In this document: piece after piece, positions 33,586 to 45,300 of the stretch
Layout: each line of letters opens with the position of its first letter
Numbering within the stretch: the first letter of the stretch is position 1
Program-made: the position numbers and the translations under genes
Source of the DNA: Hexactinellida sp. DTS-2022
Lineage: Eukaryota; Porifera; Hexactinellida
Assembly: GCA_028753945.1 (NCBI GenBank)
Contig: JAPNXP010000002.1
Span: forward strand, 310,001-374,000
Length of the DNA stretch: 64,000 nucleotides
Direction of reading: 5' to 3'
The notes under the pieces: model-generated
Database searches by the model: none
What the model was told of the DNA's origin: nothing
The model's input: only the letters and a program-made list of their open reading frames with translations

Positions 33586-33987
33586 TTAGCAGCTCGTGAA
33601 TTGAAATTGATCTGTAATTGCGAATTGGAAAGTGATTGATTGTTTACACATTTCGCGCCAATAATAGCATTCCTGTTTTATAATTTCCCGCGCTTTTAAG
33701 AGTTCTTCTTTTTCCCGTGTGAGATTCTGTATATCATCATCCAAGGTGTCAAACTGGCCCCTGGCGAAAAGCTTGTTCTTTTCGCGTTTTCGGATGTGTT
33801 TAATCCTCTGTACTTCCTTCGCAGTAAGTTTGTGCTTCGCTATGATGTCCCACACAAGTTTGTAGTCTGAGAAAACCAACTCGTAGTACGTTATCCCTAA
33901 CAACCGTAAGAGCACATTGTCATGTGCCGGAAGAGGTCTAGGGCTCCAATGCGAAATGTTAGGAATGTATTCATAAGTTGTCGCCAT
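33586..33987 (-). CDS. Maf-like bZIP protein, palindrome 3 left copy
   Basis: 133-residue intronless protein. N-terminal MATTYEYIPN, then a Maf extended-region-like block (ITYYELVFSDYKLVWDII, LTAKEVQRIKHIRKREKNK), then a zipper (QNLTREKEELLKAREII) and an aromatic tail (CYYWREMC). The basic-region Asn is kept (EKNK), but the hallmark Arg eight residues later is Phe; the first zipper Leu is at the expected +18. The C terminus reads through to DQFQFTSC, while the right copy stops earlier. TATA-like TATTTATA lies at 34048-34055. Confidence 0.75.
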   Translation of the reverse strand: MATTYEYIPNISHWSPRPLPAHDNVLLRLLGITYYELVFSDYKLVWDIIAKHKLTAKEVQRIKHIRKREKNKLFARGQFDTLDDDIQNLTREKEELLKAREIIKQECYYWREMCKQSITFQFAITDQFQFTSC

Positions 33988-34047
33988 GTTTATTATTGTT
34001 GTTGTTTATTTCCTGTTGTTTGTGTACCTTATTTACTCTCAGTTCTC

Positions 34048-34055
34048 TATTTATA
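34048..34055 (-). promoter_or_regulatory. TATA-like box, palindrome 3 left gene
   Basis: TATAAATA on the minus strand about 60 bp before the ATG at 33987. Confidence 0.45.
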
Positions 34056-34464
34056 CATAATCTTAACTTTCATTATTTAATTTATTTATTGTCCATTTGA
34101 AATTTTCTTAGCTATGCTTTTGGAAGTGAAAGTATTTTCAATATCTTATAGGATTTCAACTATTAGATTCAGTACTGTTTCAAAATATTTATTAATTAAA
34201 CAACCATAATATTCGATTGGCTCAAAATATTGTACAATGGTCAAGTAGGATTTTATTCAACAACAAATTGATGATTGTGGGTTATCAACATATGTATGAA
34301 TAAACAATCACATTCAGTTCCAGTAATTAGTTCCAAATTGAATACAATTATAAACAATCGCTTTTGCAATCACTAAACAGCAGCAACCGTGCCAAGCTAG
34401 CTAGCGAATTAAACCGGAAATAAAAGGTGTTGCCATTATATATGTAGACGCGATATTACACACA

Positions 34465-34610
34465 TACAGTCAACTCTCGTTATAACGAAGTGCTTGGGAC
34501 CTGTAAATTCCTTCGTTATATCCGGATATTCGTGATAAGCGGATAATAATTAATGCATTTAGTGCTCTGGGGGAAAATATCCGACTTCGTTTTAACAGGA
34601 GTTTGCTGTA
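34465..34610. mobile_element. MITE family D in the palindrome 3 spacer
   Basis: TACAGTCAACTCTCGTTATA to CAGGAGTTTGCTGTA, 146 bp, single-body copy. The rest of the spacer (34029-35236) is AT-rich without recognised genes. Confidence 0.82.
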
Positions 34611-35216
34611 TTTAATTTTTGAGATGAGCGCTCCTGGTTACGTCACTACTCACTAGTTTAAATGTTACACAATTTTGAGGAAAATTTGAGTCAAATTTGA
34701 ACTGAAAGTAAAAATCTGGATTGATGTCATTAATAGAGTTACAAAGCAAATGCGTCCAAAGACTAATACAAACTATTTTTAGACGTACAGAATTCAGGCA
34801 CAATTATTTATTCAATTTAACATTGGTTAGACATTGATCATCTGTCCACATCAAGAATGTTGTGTTAATATTATATTGGAACTTTTCTAACCCAATTAAC
34901 ACTTAAAAATTCAAATTCATACTGTTACTAATTGTTAAATCATGTAGTTAATTTTACTATATTTTTACTGTGCCGACTATACTATAGTATAGTGGCCCAG
35001 TTCTAATCTTAGTACTTTCAGTATACATTTTTTTGAAATTTCCCTATTGCGACATAGTATGAGTGTCAAATCTTCTTTATTTAAAAATGGCGACTTTTAT
35101 AAAATTAGAAATAGTTTCTATAGACACTGAAATATAGATATATCGCCACTATGCAATTATCTATTTATGCAAAATGAAACTAAAGAGATTTAGCATATTG
35201 GACATAAGTAGTTGAT

Positions 35217-35224
35217 TATAAATA
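35217..35224 (+). promoter_or_regulatory. TATA-like box, palindrome 3 right gene
   Basis: TATAAATA about 60 bp before the ATG at 35284, at the same offset as in the left gene although outside the well-matched arm. Confidence 0.45.
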
Positions 35225-35283
35225 CCAGACATCAATGTACACGAACAAGAACTGAACAACAACAACCACAACAACAATAAAAC

Positions 35284-35667
35284 ATGGCGACAACTTATGA
35301 ATACATTCCTAACATTTCGCATTGGAGCCCTAGACCTCTTCCGACACATGACAATGTGCTCTTACGGTTGTTAGGGATAACGTACTACGAGTTGGTTTTC
35401 TCAGACTACAAACTTGTGTGGGACATCATAGCGAAGCACAAACTTACTGCGAAGGAAGTACAGAGGATTAAACATATCCGAAAACGCGAAAAGAACAAGC
35501 TTTTCGCCAGGGGCCAGTTTAACACCTTGGATGATGATATACAGAATCTCACACGTGAAAAAGAAGAACTCTTAAAAGCGCGGGAAATTGTAAAACAGGA
35601 ATGCTATTATTGGCGGGAAATGTGTGAACAATCAATCACTTTCCAATTCGGAATTACAGATTATTAA
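35284..35667 (+). CDS. Maf-like bZIP protein, palindrome 3 right copy
   Basis: Inverted paralogue of 33586-33987. 127 residues, differing by five substitutions in the shared part (Ala/Thr, Asp/Asn, Ile/Val, Lys/Glu, Ala/Gly) and a shorter C terminus (ITDY then stop). Same extended-region-like block, basic segment with retained Asn but Phe at the Arg position, and zipper. Divergently oriented to its partner. Confidence 0.75.
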   Translation: MATTYEYIPNISHWSPRPLPTHDNVLLRLLGITYYELVFSDYKLVWDIIAKHKLTAKEVQRIKHIRKREKNKLFARGQFNTLDDDIQNLTREKEELLKAREIVKQECYYWREMCEQSITFQFGITDY

Positions 35668-36132
35668 TTCCAATTTAAGGAATGTTGTAAATTTAATTGC
35701 GTTGCAAAGTCTAAGCGCGCTAATTGCTATTAAATGAAAGCTGAAAATATATCAATTATTTAACAATCAGGTGGATTCTATGAATTCCAATTCCCTGGTA
35801 TTATCTATAGAAAGTAATATATACAAATCTTTAATTATTTAATACTTCAGTATGTTACAAGCTTTCACTTCTGATTGTATATCTAGTTAGTTGAATTTAA
35901 ATTGGGTTAAATTGAAAGAGAAAATACATAAGTAATTATAAGACTATGATGAAATATACTACGTTAATATCATATCATCTGATCGTAGTAAAGATTAATT
36001 ACTATTAGTTAGTTACCGAATCGTACAATGGAATTTGAGAAATGTGTATATCTAGACATACGGAATAAAAATGGTTGAATTGTGAATTTAGTCTGGCCAA
36101 TTAAATTATAGCCTCAGATAGGCACTATATAG

Positions 36133-36219
36133 TACAGTGGATGCCGGTTATAAGAACATCGTCGGCAACTGCATATAATGTTCTTATAACCGGTGTTCTT
36201 ATATCCGGCATCTACTGTA
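36133..36219. mobile_element. Short MITE family E
   Basis: 87 bp, the minimal copy: TACAGTGGATGCCGGTTATA to CCGGCATCTACTGTA. Confidence 0.85.
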
Positions 36220-36387
36220 GACTTAATAATTTTAATACTAATTGAATGCTAGCTGCTAATCTATTACCGTTCGTTTTTTTGTTTAATAACTTTTCTTGAT
36301 TTCATAGCCGCAAAGTTATTGATTATTTTATCAAAATTCGTAACCTTGGTTCTATAGATAGGAATGCCTTTTATTTTGTATTTATGT

Positions 36388-36562
36388 AGTGTATTATACA
36401 GCCATTTGTAAATACGCTCCTAATCCTGGTCTGATCCAATTATCATACGCCTAAATCACAAATTAATGTCACGGTATTGAAGAAGATTCCATTTTTTCCC
36501 GCTCCTAAATTCAAATTTTCCAAAAATCATGCTCCAAAAGGAGCGTCTCGCGAATTCCTTGT
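36388..36562. mobile_element. Repeat family H
   Basis: Starts GTAGTGTATTATACAGCCAT and ends around AAAGGAGCGTCTCGCG; fourth copy in the window. Confidence 0.7.
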
Positions 36563-37982
36563 TTATGTGTGTAAAAAAACATATTAAAAGTAATTATCTA
36601 CATTGTATGTTTTATAAATTAGTTAATCTACATATTAAAAACACAATTGTTCATTGTTTGTTTGTTCGCCGAACAGTCGCAAAGCGACCGAGACCGAAGG
36701 GCTCGTGGTTTTACAATGTAGATTATTGGCTTTTATCATAATCTAATTGTAAACATAGTTAGTAAGCAAATTTTAATCTTATAACAAAGTTGTAAGCAAC
36801 ATCATGTTTAAAATCAGGTGACTTATTTTTCAGATGGTTATTCAAACCTCAACTAGATCTTAAGTAGATTTTATTAATTTGGCTCAAGTAATACTTACTA
36901 TGAAATTATACCATAAATTCTAATAGTGTTCTACGTAATTATCGATATATTGTAAATTTGTGATTTGTTTTTGTTAAAATTCGTTAAAATACACAATACA
37001 TAAATTTATATGAGTCAAACACATTTTGGATCATAAGGGGAAGTTTTTAAGTAATTAGTATCAATTTAGAGATACAATTTTAATCTACATTAAACCATAA
37101 ATCAATTTAAAACGAATCAATTGCTCCAATTTTAAATAGATTTCCTTGTTACAACATTTTATAATTAAATTATAGCTTACTCAACATTCGAAATAAATTT
37201 TATTTGAAGAATGATTCAAATTAATATTCATATATAAAACCGAATTATTCAACGTTAATTTTCTGCTCCTTTCTATATAGTTTATTTTAAAACATTTTGT
37301 AGGCAAATATAATTATCTCTAATAAATACAAATAATACAAATTCTAATTAAATATAATTATTTTGGTTTATCACTAGTTTGTTTAATTATAAATTCTTAT
37401 TGTTATGTGTGACCACAAATAATGTTAACGCTAATGGTTTAATCATTTTTATCGTTTTAACGCCCACTTAAATGCTTTGAAAATTTTGAATGCATAATTT
37501 TGGAAAATCTTTTGGCGCATTTTTTAATCTATATTTTGAGTGCAGAAATTGGGCAAGTAATTTTATTATTTCTAAATTAATACGAAAACTATTCAGTCCC
37601 CTTCAAAGCCCTTTCAATACTGTTTAATTAAATGTAGTTGTATATTTTTAACATCTTTGTACAATTGTGCTTCAATTAACTGACTAGTCTGGATTTCTAA
37701 TCATAAAAATTAGACATGTTTTGAATATTTAATGTTATCAGCCCAAGTAAATTACAATACAGTGAAGTAAGTAAGCAAGGATTAATAAGTTCTCTTTTAA
37801 AATGTCTAATTGTAGGTAAAATCGGATGATTAAATAAAGTTTTGTTCAGAATTTATTGATTCAGTAATACAGGTCATTAATTGTAGTAACCATCATTCAA
37901 GCATGAATCTTTCTATACAGAGTTTTATATATAAATAAACGTATAACAAGTATGATAAACCATTTTACTCTATAACATTATT

Positions 37983-38321
37983 ATGGCTAAGAAATTTGAT
38001 GTTAAGAAAAATATTCCTGAAAAAGACCGATTTTTGATTGAAAAAATTAAAATTACGTTTCATGAATTGGTAAATTGTGATTATAGAGAAATTTGGGATA
38101 AATTTCCAAAAAGCAACTTATCTCCAGTTGAAATTAAAAGGCTCAAACACATCCGGAAAAGAGAGAAAAATAAAAAATTTGAAAAGGACAGACATTTGAA
38201 GAGCAAAGATACGATGGAAAAATTACGCTTCGAAAAGGAAAAATTAATTTTTGAAAGGAATCGACTGACAGAAGAAATCGAGACAATAAAAAGGGATTTT
38301 AAAGTTTTAAAGTACAAATAA
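37983..38321 (+). CDS. Maf-like bZIP protein, unpaired
   Basis: 112-residue intronless protein related to the palindrome 3 genes (shared pattern ITFHELV, then EIKRLKHIRKREKNK, against ITYYELV and EVQRIKHIRKREKNK). The basic-region Asn is kept; the Arg position is His. The zipper has five clean heptads (KLRFEKEKLIFERNRL, then EEIETIKRDFKVL). Lys/Glu-rich throughout. TATATATAAATAAAC about 50 bp upstream may be a TATA box. No inverted partner is found on either side, so this is either the unduplicated form or a pair that lost one copy. Confidence 0.7.
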   Translation: MAKKFDVKKNIPEKDRFLIEKIKITFHELVNCDYREIWDKFPKSNLSPVEIKRLKHIRKREKNKKFEKDRHLKSKDTMEKLRFEKEKLIFERNRLTEEIETIKRDFKVLKYK

Positions 38322-39502
38322 TGTCAACAACAACAACAAATTAGATATTATTGAACATCAATGAGTTATACTTTTGCTAAAATAAATAGTTTTTCGTTTG
38401 TCTTTTACATCAATTTGTTATCATTTGTTTGTTTGTTGTTATTCAATAAATTCGTCGTGTTTATAATTACAATACTCTCGTTAGTAGGAACACAGATAAG
38501 GGAAATATCGGTAAAGAGTACAAGGTTAATTCCCCTAGCCTATACAAATGCATGCAAGTGACTCCGGTTAATACGAATTCCGGATTATACGAACATATTT
38601 CGATGGGGTATTCCCATTAGTGATAATTTGTATCCTTGGAATTTAGAAATTTATTCTAACTAAAATATGGAAATTTAAATATAGGACATTCTCATTAGTA
38701 GCACACGGTTAATTTGAAATCCCTGTACGGTTAATTTTCCCCTTCAAAGCTTTAATATCAGATCTGTTAATACGAATGTCGCATAAAGGGAAGAAATACA
38801 AAACTGTACTAACGAGTCTACTGAGTTTGTCTTTGATTAAATTAGTAAATTCTTGAAATAGCCACCTGATTTTATTATATGCCTAATTATACTAAAGTAT
38901 TAATTAATTTAGAGTAGATAATAAATTATAATAAATTACTATTCTGACTTTGTAATTTGGCCAATTCTAAAATATCAATTGTTTAGAATTCCTTTTCAAA
39001 ATACAGTCAAGGAACACCAGGGGACCGCTAAAATTTGTTTCCATAATCCGACATTCGTATTAACATGTGTCATTGTTCGTCTAATTATAATAGCAATATT
39101 GCTATATTAGCAAGTTATTTTCAGTCCCAAGCGAGCATTTAGTGTTAATTCTGTTCCTCTAATAGCAAGTTCGCCTATTAACAAGCAAATTTCGTGCAAA
39201 ATGCGACTTGCTATTACGCGAACACCACTGTACTTAAATATAATCTTTTCTTATGAAGACTTTTACCATTTTTAAACTTGTGTTCGTCCATTTAACTTTT
39301 AAATTGGAAAGTTAGCATACTCTAAAAAACTAGTTCAATTTTTGTCATAATTTGGGTTATTTATAAATATAATATTGTCCTCGAAAGAATTATTTTAGTA
39401 TTTATTCGGAATGTTTGTGGCAAAACATTAATTTGTCCTTCTGCAAATCAAAATATAATACAAATATCGAAACTGCTTATTCAGTAACCTTGTAGTTCCA
39501 TA

Positions 39503-39666
39503 TACAGTCGAACCTCGTTAATACGAACACCAACGCATGGTAAAAATTTGTTCGAATTAACCGGAGTAATTAATACCCATTGAAGGGACATGATTTTGTG
39601 GAACTGTTTGTTCGTCTTATCGGAAATTCGTATTAACCGTGTCCGTACTAACGAGGTTCTACTGTA
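39503..39666. mobile_element. MITE family C
   Basis: 164 bp, TACAGTCGAACCTCGTTAAT to CGAGGTTCTACTGTA. Confidence 0.85.
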
Positions 39667-39777
39667 GTATCAAGTTAATAAGAAATTTTTATATTAACTT
39701 GTAGAAATAATTGGGATTTCATAGTTGAAGTATATAAAAGTGCTTATCTAGTGCTTATCTAGTTTTATAAGATACAC

Positions 39778-40054
39778 CAGTGGTTCCCAACCTGGGAGGA
39801 ATTTGGCCATTCTTGGGGAGGAATTACAAATAGGTATGCTTTTATATTTTAATGAAATTTTCTGGATTACTTTCTCTCGCTGAATGATTTAATCACTGAG
39901 TATTTAAAATACCTAGTAATGATAATATTGACAGTTCTGATTGACAGTATAATTTATATTAAACTTAGTTTTTCAGTTATTTCAATACAAAATAGGAAAA
40001 ATATAGGTTAGGGGGTAATATCCTGACTTTTTTGGAAAAGGTTGGGAACCACTG
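39778..40054. mobile_element. hAT-like MITE with CAGTGGTTCCCAACC ends
   Basis: Starts CAGTGGTTCCCAACCTGGGA and ends GGTTGGGAACCACTG, the widespread hAT (Charlie-type) terminus; 277 bp. The flanking 8-mers (AGATACAC / CATTATAC) match only partly, so the insertion is old. Confidence 0.8.
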
Positions 40055-40593
40055 CATTATACTATCAAGTTAATAAGAAATTTCTATATTTACTTGTAGA
40101 AAAATAATTGGGATTTCATAGTTGAAATGGATAAAAGTTCTTTCATTATTTTCAGCAATTTTCCCTAAAATTTAGGATAATTTGACAATAGTAAGTATAC
40201 TATTAAATTTTTGTTCCAAATTATCATAATTTTATTGGAATTTTATGGTGTCCTATATATGGCTTAATTAATAACTTACTTAATTTAAATAGGAATTCAC
40301 TGCAAACGCATCAATTTTATATTGTGGTTTAATTATTACACATTTTAATTTAACTTTTAATGATGGATTCTCACATAAATTCCATTATCATATTGAAATT
40401 TATGCAAAATTAGCTATTTGAAATACGCCCATATTATTACCAGTGACCCAAAGAAATAGTACAGGCATCTCTGAACACATAGCATACAACAAAAATGTAA
40501 CATGAAACATATATGCTAATAACATATTAAATTCCTTCAATTAATTCATTTCAAAATCATTTAGAATTTAATTGAAAAGTTGTACAAAATCAA

Positions 40594-41013
40594 CAGGGGC
40601 GGATCCAGGATTGTGTAGGGAGGAAACCCCCCAATTTTTTTTTGAAAATAGACACACTCAAATAACATATTTTGACAAGCTTTTTTAATTGTAATTATTT
40701 TTCAGAAAGACTAAATTGTAACCTTCTTGGATGTGGCATACTGTTCCACTAGTTCCACTACTCGGTAATTTGATTTGCTAGATATATCAAGTAATTATTT
40801 TATATTTATGGGTGAGTATAAACTCGCTATTTGACATTTCAAAGTTCGTATAATGGATAGTCTTACGTAGTAGTTTTTGTTGTTTGGAGTAAAGACAAAT
40901 CTCAAAGAGTTCGTTAAACACTGATTATATAATAATTCGTTAATTTTGCACCTATTTTATTGGCAATTTTTTCAAAGGGGGGGGCACATGCCCCCCCCCT
41001 AAATCCGCCACTG
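40594..41013. mobile_element. DNA-transposon relic with CAGGGGCGGATCCAG ends
   Basis: Left CAGGGGCGGATCCAGG, right CTAAATCCGCCACTG, with a C-run/G-run next to the right end. The termini resemble hAT-type MITEs; no clear target duplication. Confidence 0.65.
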
Positions 41014-41040
41014 ATCAAGGTACCATTATAGGGAGTATAG

Positions 41041-41221
41041 TGCAGTCGACTCCGCTTAATAGAGTCACCTCGGGACCAGGTTACTTTGACCCGATTAAGC
41101 GGAGATATCTATTAACCGAAAATGTAATTCTGTCCTATAAATCCTGTGAAATTTTGACCCCAATTAAGCGGAGAAATCAATTAACCGGTGACTCTATTAA
41201 TTAAGCGGAGTATACTTTATA
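41041..41221. mobile_element. MITE family B
   Basis: TGCAGTCGACTCCGCTTAAT start; internal GACCCGATTAAGCGGAG; decayed right end TATACTTTATA. Confidence 0.75.
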
Positions 41222-41735
41222 AGGAATTGTCCGGATTCGATACTTATAGCAAACTTGGTTGGGAATTAATCAAATAAATTAACCCAGGTACTTATTATCC
41301 GGAATTCGTATTAACCGGAGTCATTTACATGCATTGGTATAGGCTAGGTGAACTAAACCATTGTACTCCTTAACAGATATTATACTTCACTCCAATTTGT
41401 AAGCAAACATGGTTTATCACCACATTAATGGCATACATCAAACACTATCAATACTAGTACAATAGTACAATAGTACAATAGTTTAAACCACAATTTATTC
41501 TGTTTTCATGTAACATAATTCGTATAATAGAAAACTCAATTAATTAAAGCGCCATATGTTTGATTTAATAACTTTGGCGCTTAAACTTATCAGCTAAGTC
41601 ACATTAGATTTAAGCGGGAAAATATTCATCAATTCATATTTTAATCATTGAATTAAATATATGGAAAGGCAATGCAAATATTTTAGATTTAGATTGGTTG
41701 TTTGTATATGGAAAGGTAATTGTTAGTTAAGTCAA

Positions 41736-41893
41736 TACAGTAGAACCTAATACGAATTCCGGTTAATACGAACATTATTTCAGTCCCCTTCAAAGCCTTT
41801 TCAATACAAATGATATTGATTAATACGAATTCCGGATAAGGCGAACGTATTTTGACGGTCCCCTGGTGTTCCTACTAACGAGGTTCTACTGTA
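41736..41893. mobile_element. MITE family C
   Basis: TACAGTAGAACCTAATACGA to CGAGGTTCTACTGTA with the core TTCAGTCCCCTTCAAAGCC. Confidence 0.85.
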
Positions 41894-42124
41894 CTTAATT
41901 CACTCGATTACTGTTTGTATTTAAAATGGATTGTGACTGAGTTGAGGTGTTAATATTTATTCAATTTTGAAAACAAACAATAATATACACAAAATCAAAA
42001 GTATATATATATATATATACACATATATCAAAATTCAAATAATTACAGGCAATAAACATTCAACACTCATTTAATCGTGCTCCCATTCTGAAATGTCCAA
42101 ATCTAAAAACAATAAATTCACAGA

Positions 42125-42352
42125 ATGAAAATTGGTTTGTCTGTTTGTTTATTGTTTGTTGATTTGTTTGTTTTTCTGTTTGTTGTCTGTTTGTTTATTT
42201 GTTTGTTTGTTTGTTTGTTTGTTTGTTTGTTTGTTTGCTTGTTTGTTTGCTTGCTTGTTTGTTTGTTTGTTTGTTTGTTTGTTTGTTTGTTTGTTTGTTT
42301 GTTTGTTTGTTTATTTGTCTGTTTGTTTGTTTGTTTGTTTGTTTGTTTAATG
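42125..42352. repeat. (TTTG)n microsatellite
   Basis: Long, little-interrupted TTTG tract just 3' of the kinase gene. It creates open frames on both strands that are not genes. Confidence 0.92.
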
Positions 42353-42364
42353 TCCAAACCTATA

Positions 42365-45300
42365 TTATGGCCTCATAGCGTTTAGTGAAGTAATTTGAGT
42401 CGTAAATTCGGGCAATTTGTAAAACGGTCTTTCAATCTCTTCATTAATATCATTTTTAATAACTTCATCTTCTGTTGGTATTTCTAAACAAACAAATATT
42501 GTAAACAAACAAATATTGTAAACAAACAAATATTGTAAACAAACAAATATTGTAAACACAAACAAATAAAATATCGTAAACAAATCATTTTCATTTTTTA
42601 CCTTCAATTTCATTTTCATCATCTGTATCTGCGCCAATTAATGAAAACACTAAAATAATATAATCTATAAACTAAATATCAAATAGGAACTATAAAATGG
42701 AACTGAAACTAACAGGTGTTTAACGCTTCCGACTCCAACAACTCATCAGCCGATGCTCGTAATCTGAATTCCAAATTAAAACACATGTCAAATATTTCTA
42801 ATACTTTTGAATGTGCATCGCAATTAAACTGATATTCTTCATGAAAATCTGTTGAAAGTTCCTCTAAAAACGATCTTTCTGGTCTCGTGCGTGCGAAAAT
42901 ATGATCAACTTTTTCTTTTCCGACCTATTTAGATCCAAATTAACAACAATAATTGAGTAAATAATTATTTATATTTCGGCCAACACCTTTCAATATACAA
43001 CCCGGCTTCGTAAAAGGTGATTTTTGATGTTTAAAATTACCTTTTCAAGGTCTTAAAATTAATCAGAAAAGTCTTTGACCAATAATTTAAATAAATAATT
43101 GGTGATTAGCAAGAATCCAAATTAATCTATGTATTTAAATATTCAATTTTATGTAGTAAATATTAACCGAAACATATATTTGGTACCAAAATCAAAATCA
43201 GACGTTTTGTACTTATGTCCCGTATTATAAACAATATATTTTGAGTTTTAGACAATAAATAAATTACATGTCTACATATACACAAATACAGACAATTCAT
43301 TAAATGCAGTTTAAACCTTTCGATATCAACAAAAGTAAATGCAAATCAACAATAAATTATCCTGACTTATAAGCAAATAATTTAAAAAGTTGCATTAGAC
43401 AAAATCTAATGGATAGCTATATTATTGTCCATTCAGCTGTTTTGACACAATTTGGTGACAACAAACATAAATAATAAAAATACAAATCACTTGCATTCAG
43501 GTTTGTGTGGCCCATTCTTGAATTGAAAGTAAATCCCTTCGGAATTAAATCCCGATTGTATTTATTTATTTTATAATTGTACAAAAGTTTTGACTTTTAA
43601 CGGACTTCAATTCCAAATTTCTAACAAACAAATAAAGGAATTTCTTAAATATATTTCGGCCAATACTTTCAAATATTTTCATGACTGACAAGATTATTTT
43701 TAAGCATAGAATATTCACCTTTACAAAGCCGGGTATTATATAAGAGTTTACTTATACAGCGATCATCGGCGTTTGTATTAAATAACCTGGCTAGTTTCTA
43801 CCGATGGTGTTTTTATAAACATAAAAACACCATCGGTAGAAACTAGCCAGGTTATTTAATACAAACGCCGATGATCGCTGTATAAGTAAATTTTTATATA
43901 AGGTGTATGCAATATAAATAAGCCCTAAATTACTATTTCTATAAATAGACTGTCTTACAGTGAACAATATTGTTCCTACGTCTATTCCTGTCCACGGAGC
44001 TTTGCGAGTAATTAACTCGTATAAAACCCCACCCACAGCCCAAACGTCCGACTTAGTAGATATAAGCTCGTTTCGTATAACCTAGGAAGTAAATTAACAG
44101 GTAAACAAGTAGGTAAACAAACAAACAAACAAACAAACAGGTAAACAAACAGGTAAACAAGTAGGTAAACAAACAGATAAACAAGTAAAAAAACAGATAA
44201 ACAAATAGATAAACAAACCAACCAACAAACACACTAACAGACAAACAAACAAACAAACAAATGAATGAACAAACATACAAACAAACAAATAGATAAACAA
44301 ACCAACCAACCAACCAACAAACACATTAACAAACAAACAAATGAATGAACAATTTCAGAACAAACATACAAACAAACAAATAGATAAACAAATAGATAAA
44401 CAAACCAACCAACCAACAAACACATTAACAAACAAACAAACAAACAAACAAACAAACAAACAACAAGCAAACAACAAGCAAACAACAAACTTCTGGTGCC
44501 ATGAAATGGGGGGTACCAAAGTACCCATCATAAACTGCATCTTTCATTTCAGGAATTTCTCTGGCCAATCCGAAGTCCGCTATTTTCATAAAGTCTTCGT
44601 TCTTTATGAGAATATTGTCAGCTGTAACAGAGGGAATTTAATTATAAATTAGTTCCAATAGGAACTGAATATGGAACTATAATATCAAATTCATAGAAAA
44701 AGGTGACAAAATAATTTGATAATAAATACAAACAATACAAATGGGATACAAATACACTTGTACCAATAATTTCAAAAGGAAATGGAACTGGAACTAACTA
44801 CCGTAGTTCCGATTACGTGGTTCTACCAACGAGATTACCTTTGATGTCCAGGTGTATAATTCTCCGAGAATGTATGAAGGAGAGTCCCTCCAGAATTTGG
44901 TGGAAATACCAAACAATGTACCCCAGACTCATAGTGCCCTGTGCGTTCCGAAGCATGTCGCCCAAACTCCCATCTACAGATTAGTCGGAATAGAGGTGTT
45001 AAGTGGTCATAAAGTGGCTCAATAAAGTGGCAGTATGGTATAGGTGACTCCGCTTAATAGAGCCACCGGTTAATAGATTTCTCCGCTTAATCGGGTGAAT
45101 ATTTCATAGGATATATAGGACATAATTACATTTGGCTTAAAATATTTTCGGTTATTAGATTTCTCTGCTTAATCGGGTCAAAGCGACATGGTCCCGAGGT
45201 GACTCTATTAAGCGGAGTCGACTGTAATTATAAAGTGGCTCAATAAAGTGGTCATATGGCTCACTATTATAAATACCAATTATCCATGTTTATTATGGAA

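Larger units (their letters stand above)
33606..35665. repeat. Palindrome 3: inverted bZIP gene pair with 1.2-kb spacer
   Basis: Arms about 33606-34028 and 35237-35665 (about 425 bp) contain the coding regions and 5' leaders rich in CAACAACAAC. Homology ends around the last codons, where the two genes use different stop codons, and about 50 bp upstream of the ATGs near a shared GTGTAC. Confidence 0.9.
35668..37982. other. Intergenic, no gene seen
   Basis: Very AT-rich. Contains MITE E (36133) and repeat H (36388) copies; a 70-codon frame at 36529 starts inside repeat H and is not supported as a gene. Confidence 0.55.
38322..42364. other. Gene desert filled with MITE remains
   Basis: About 4 kb without any supportable gene. 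Besides the elements listed separately it holds family C fragments at about 38468-38600 and 41290-41380. A composite relic at 39001-39233 begins TACAGTCAAGGAACACC and ends GCGAACACCACTGTA, with GCAATATTGCTATATTAGC inside. Confidence 0.6.

Noticed and set aside
42118..42385. Cys/Leu/Phe- and Lys/Gln/Thr-repeat frames in the TTTG tract
   Set aside because: Translations of a tetranucleotide microsatellite on both strands; the same applies to frames at 9323-9517, 15071-15638, 44012-44540 and 52218-52436.
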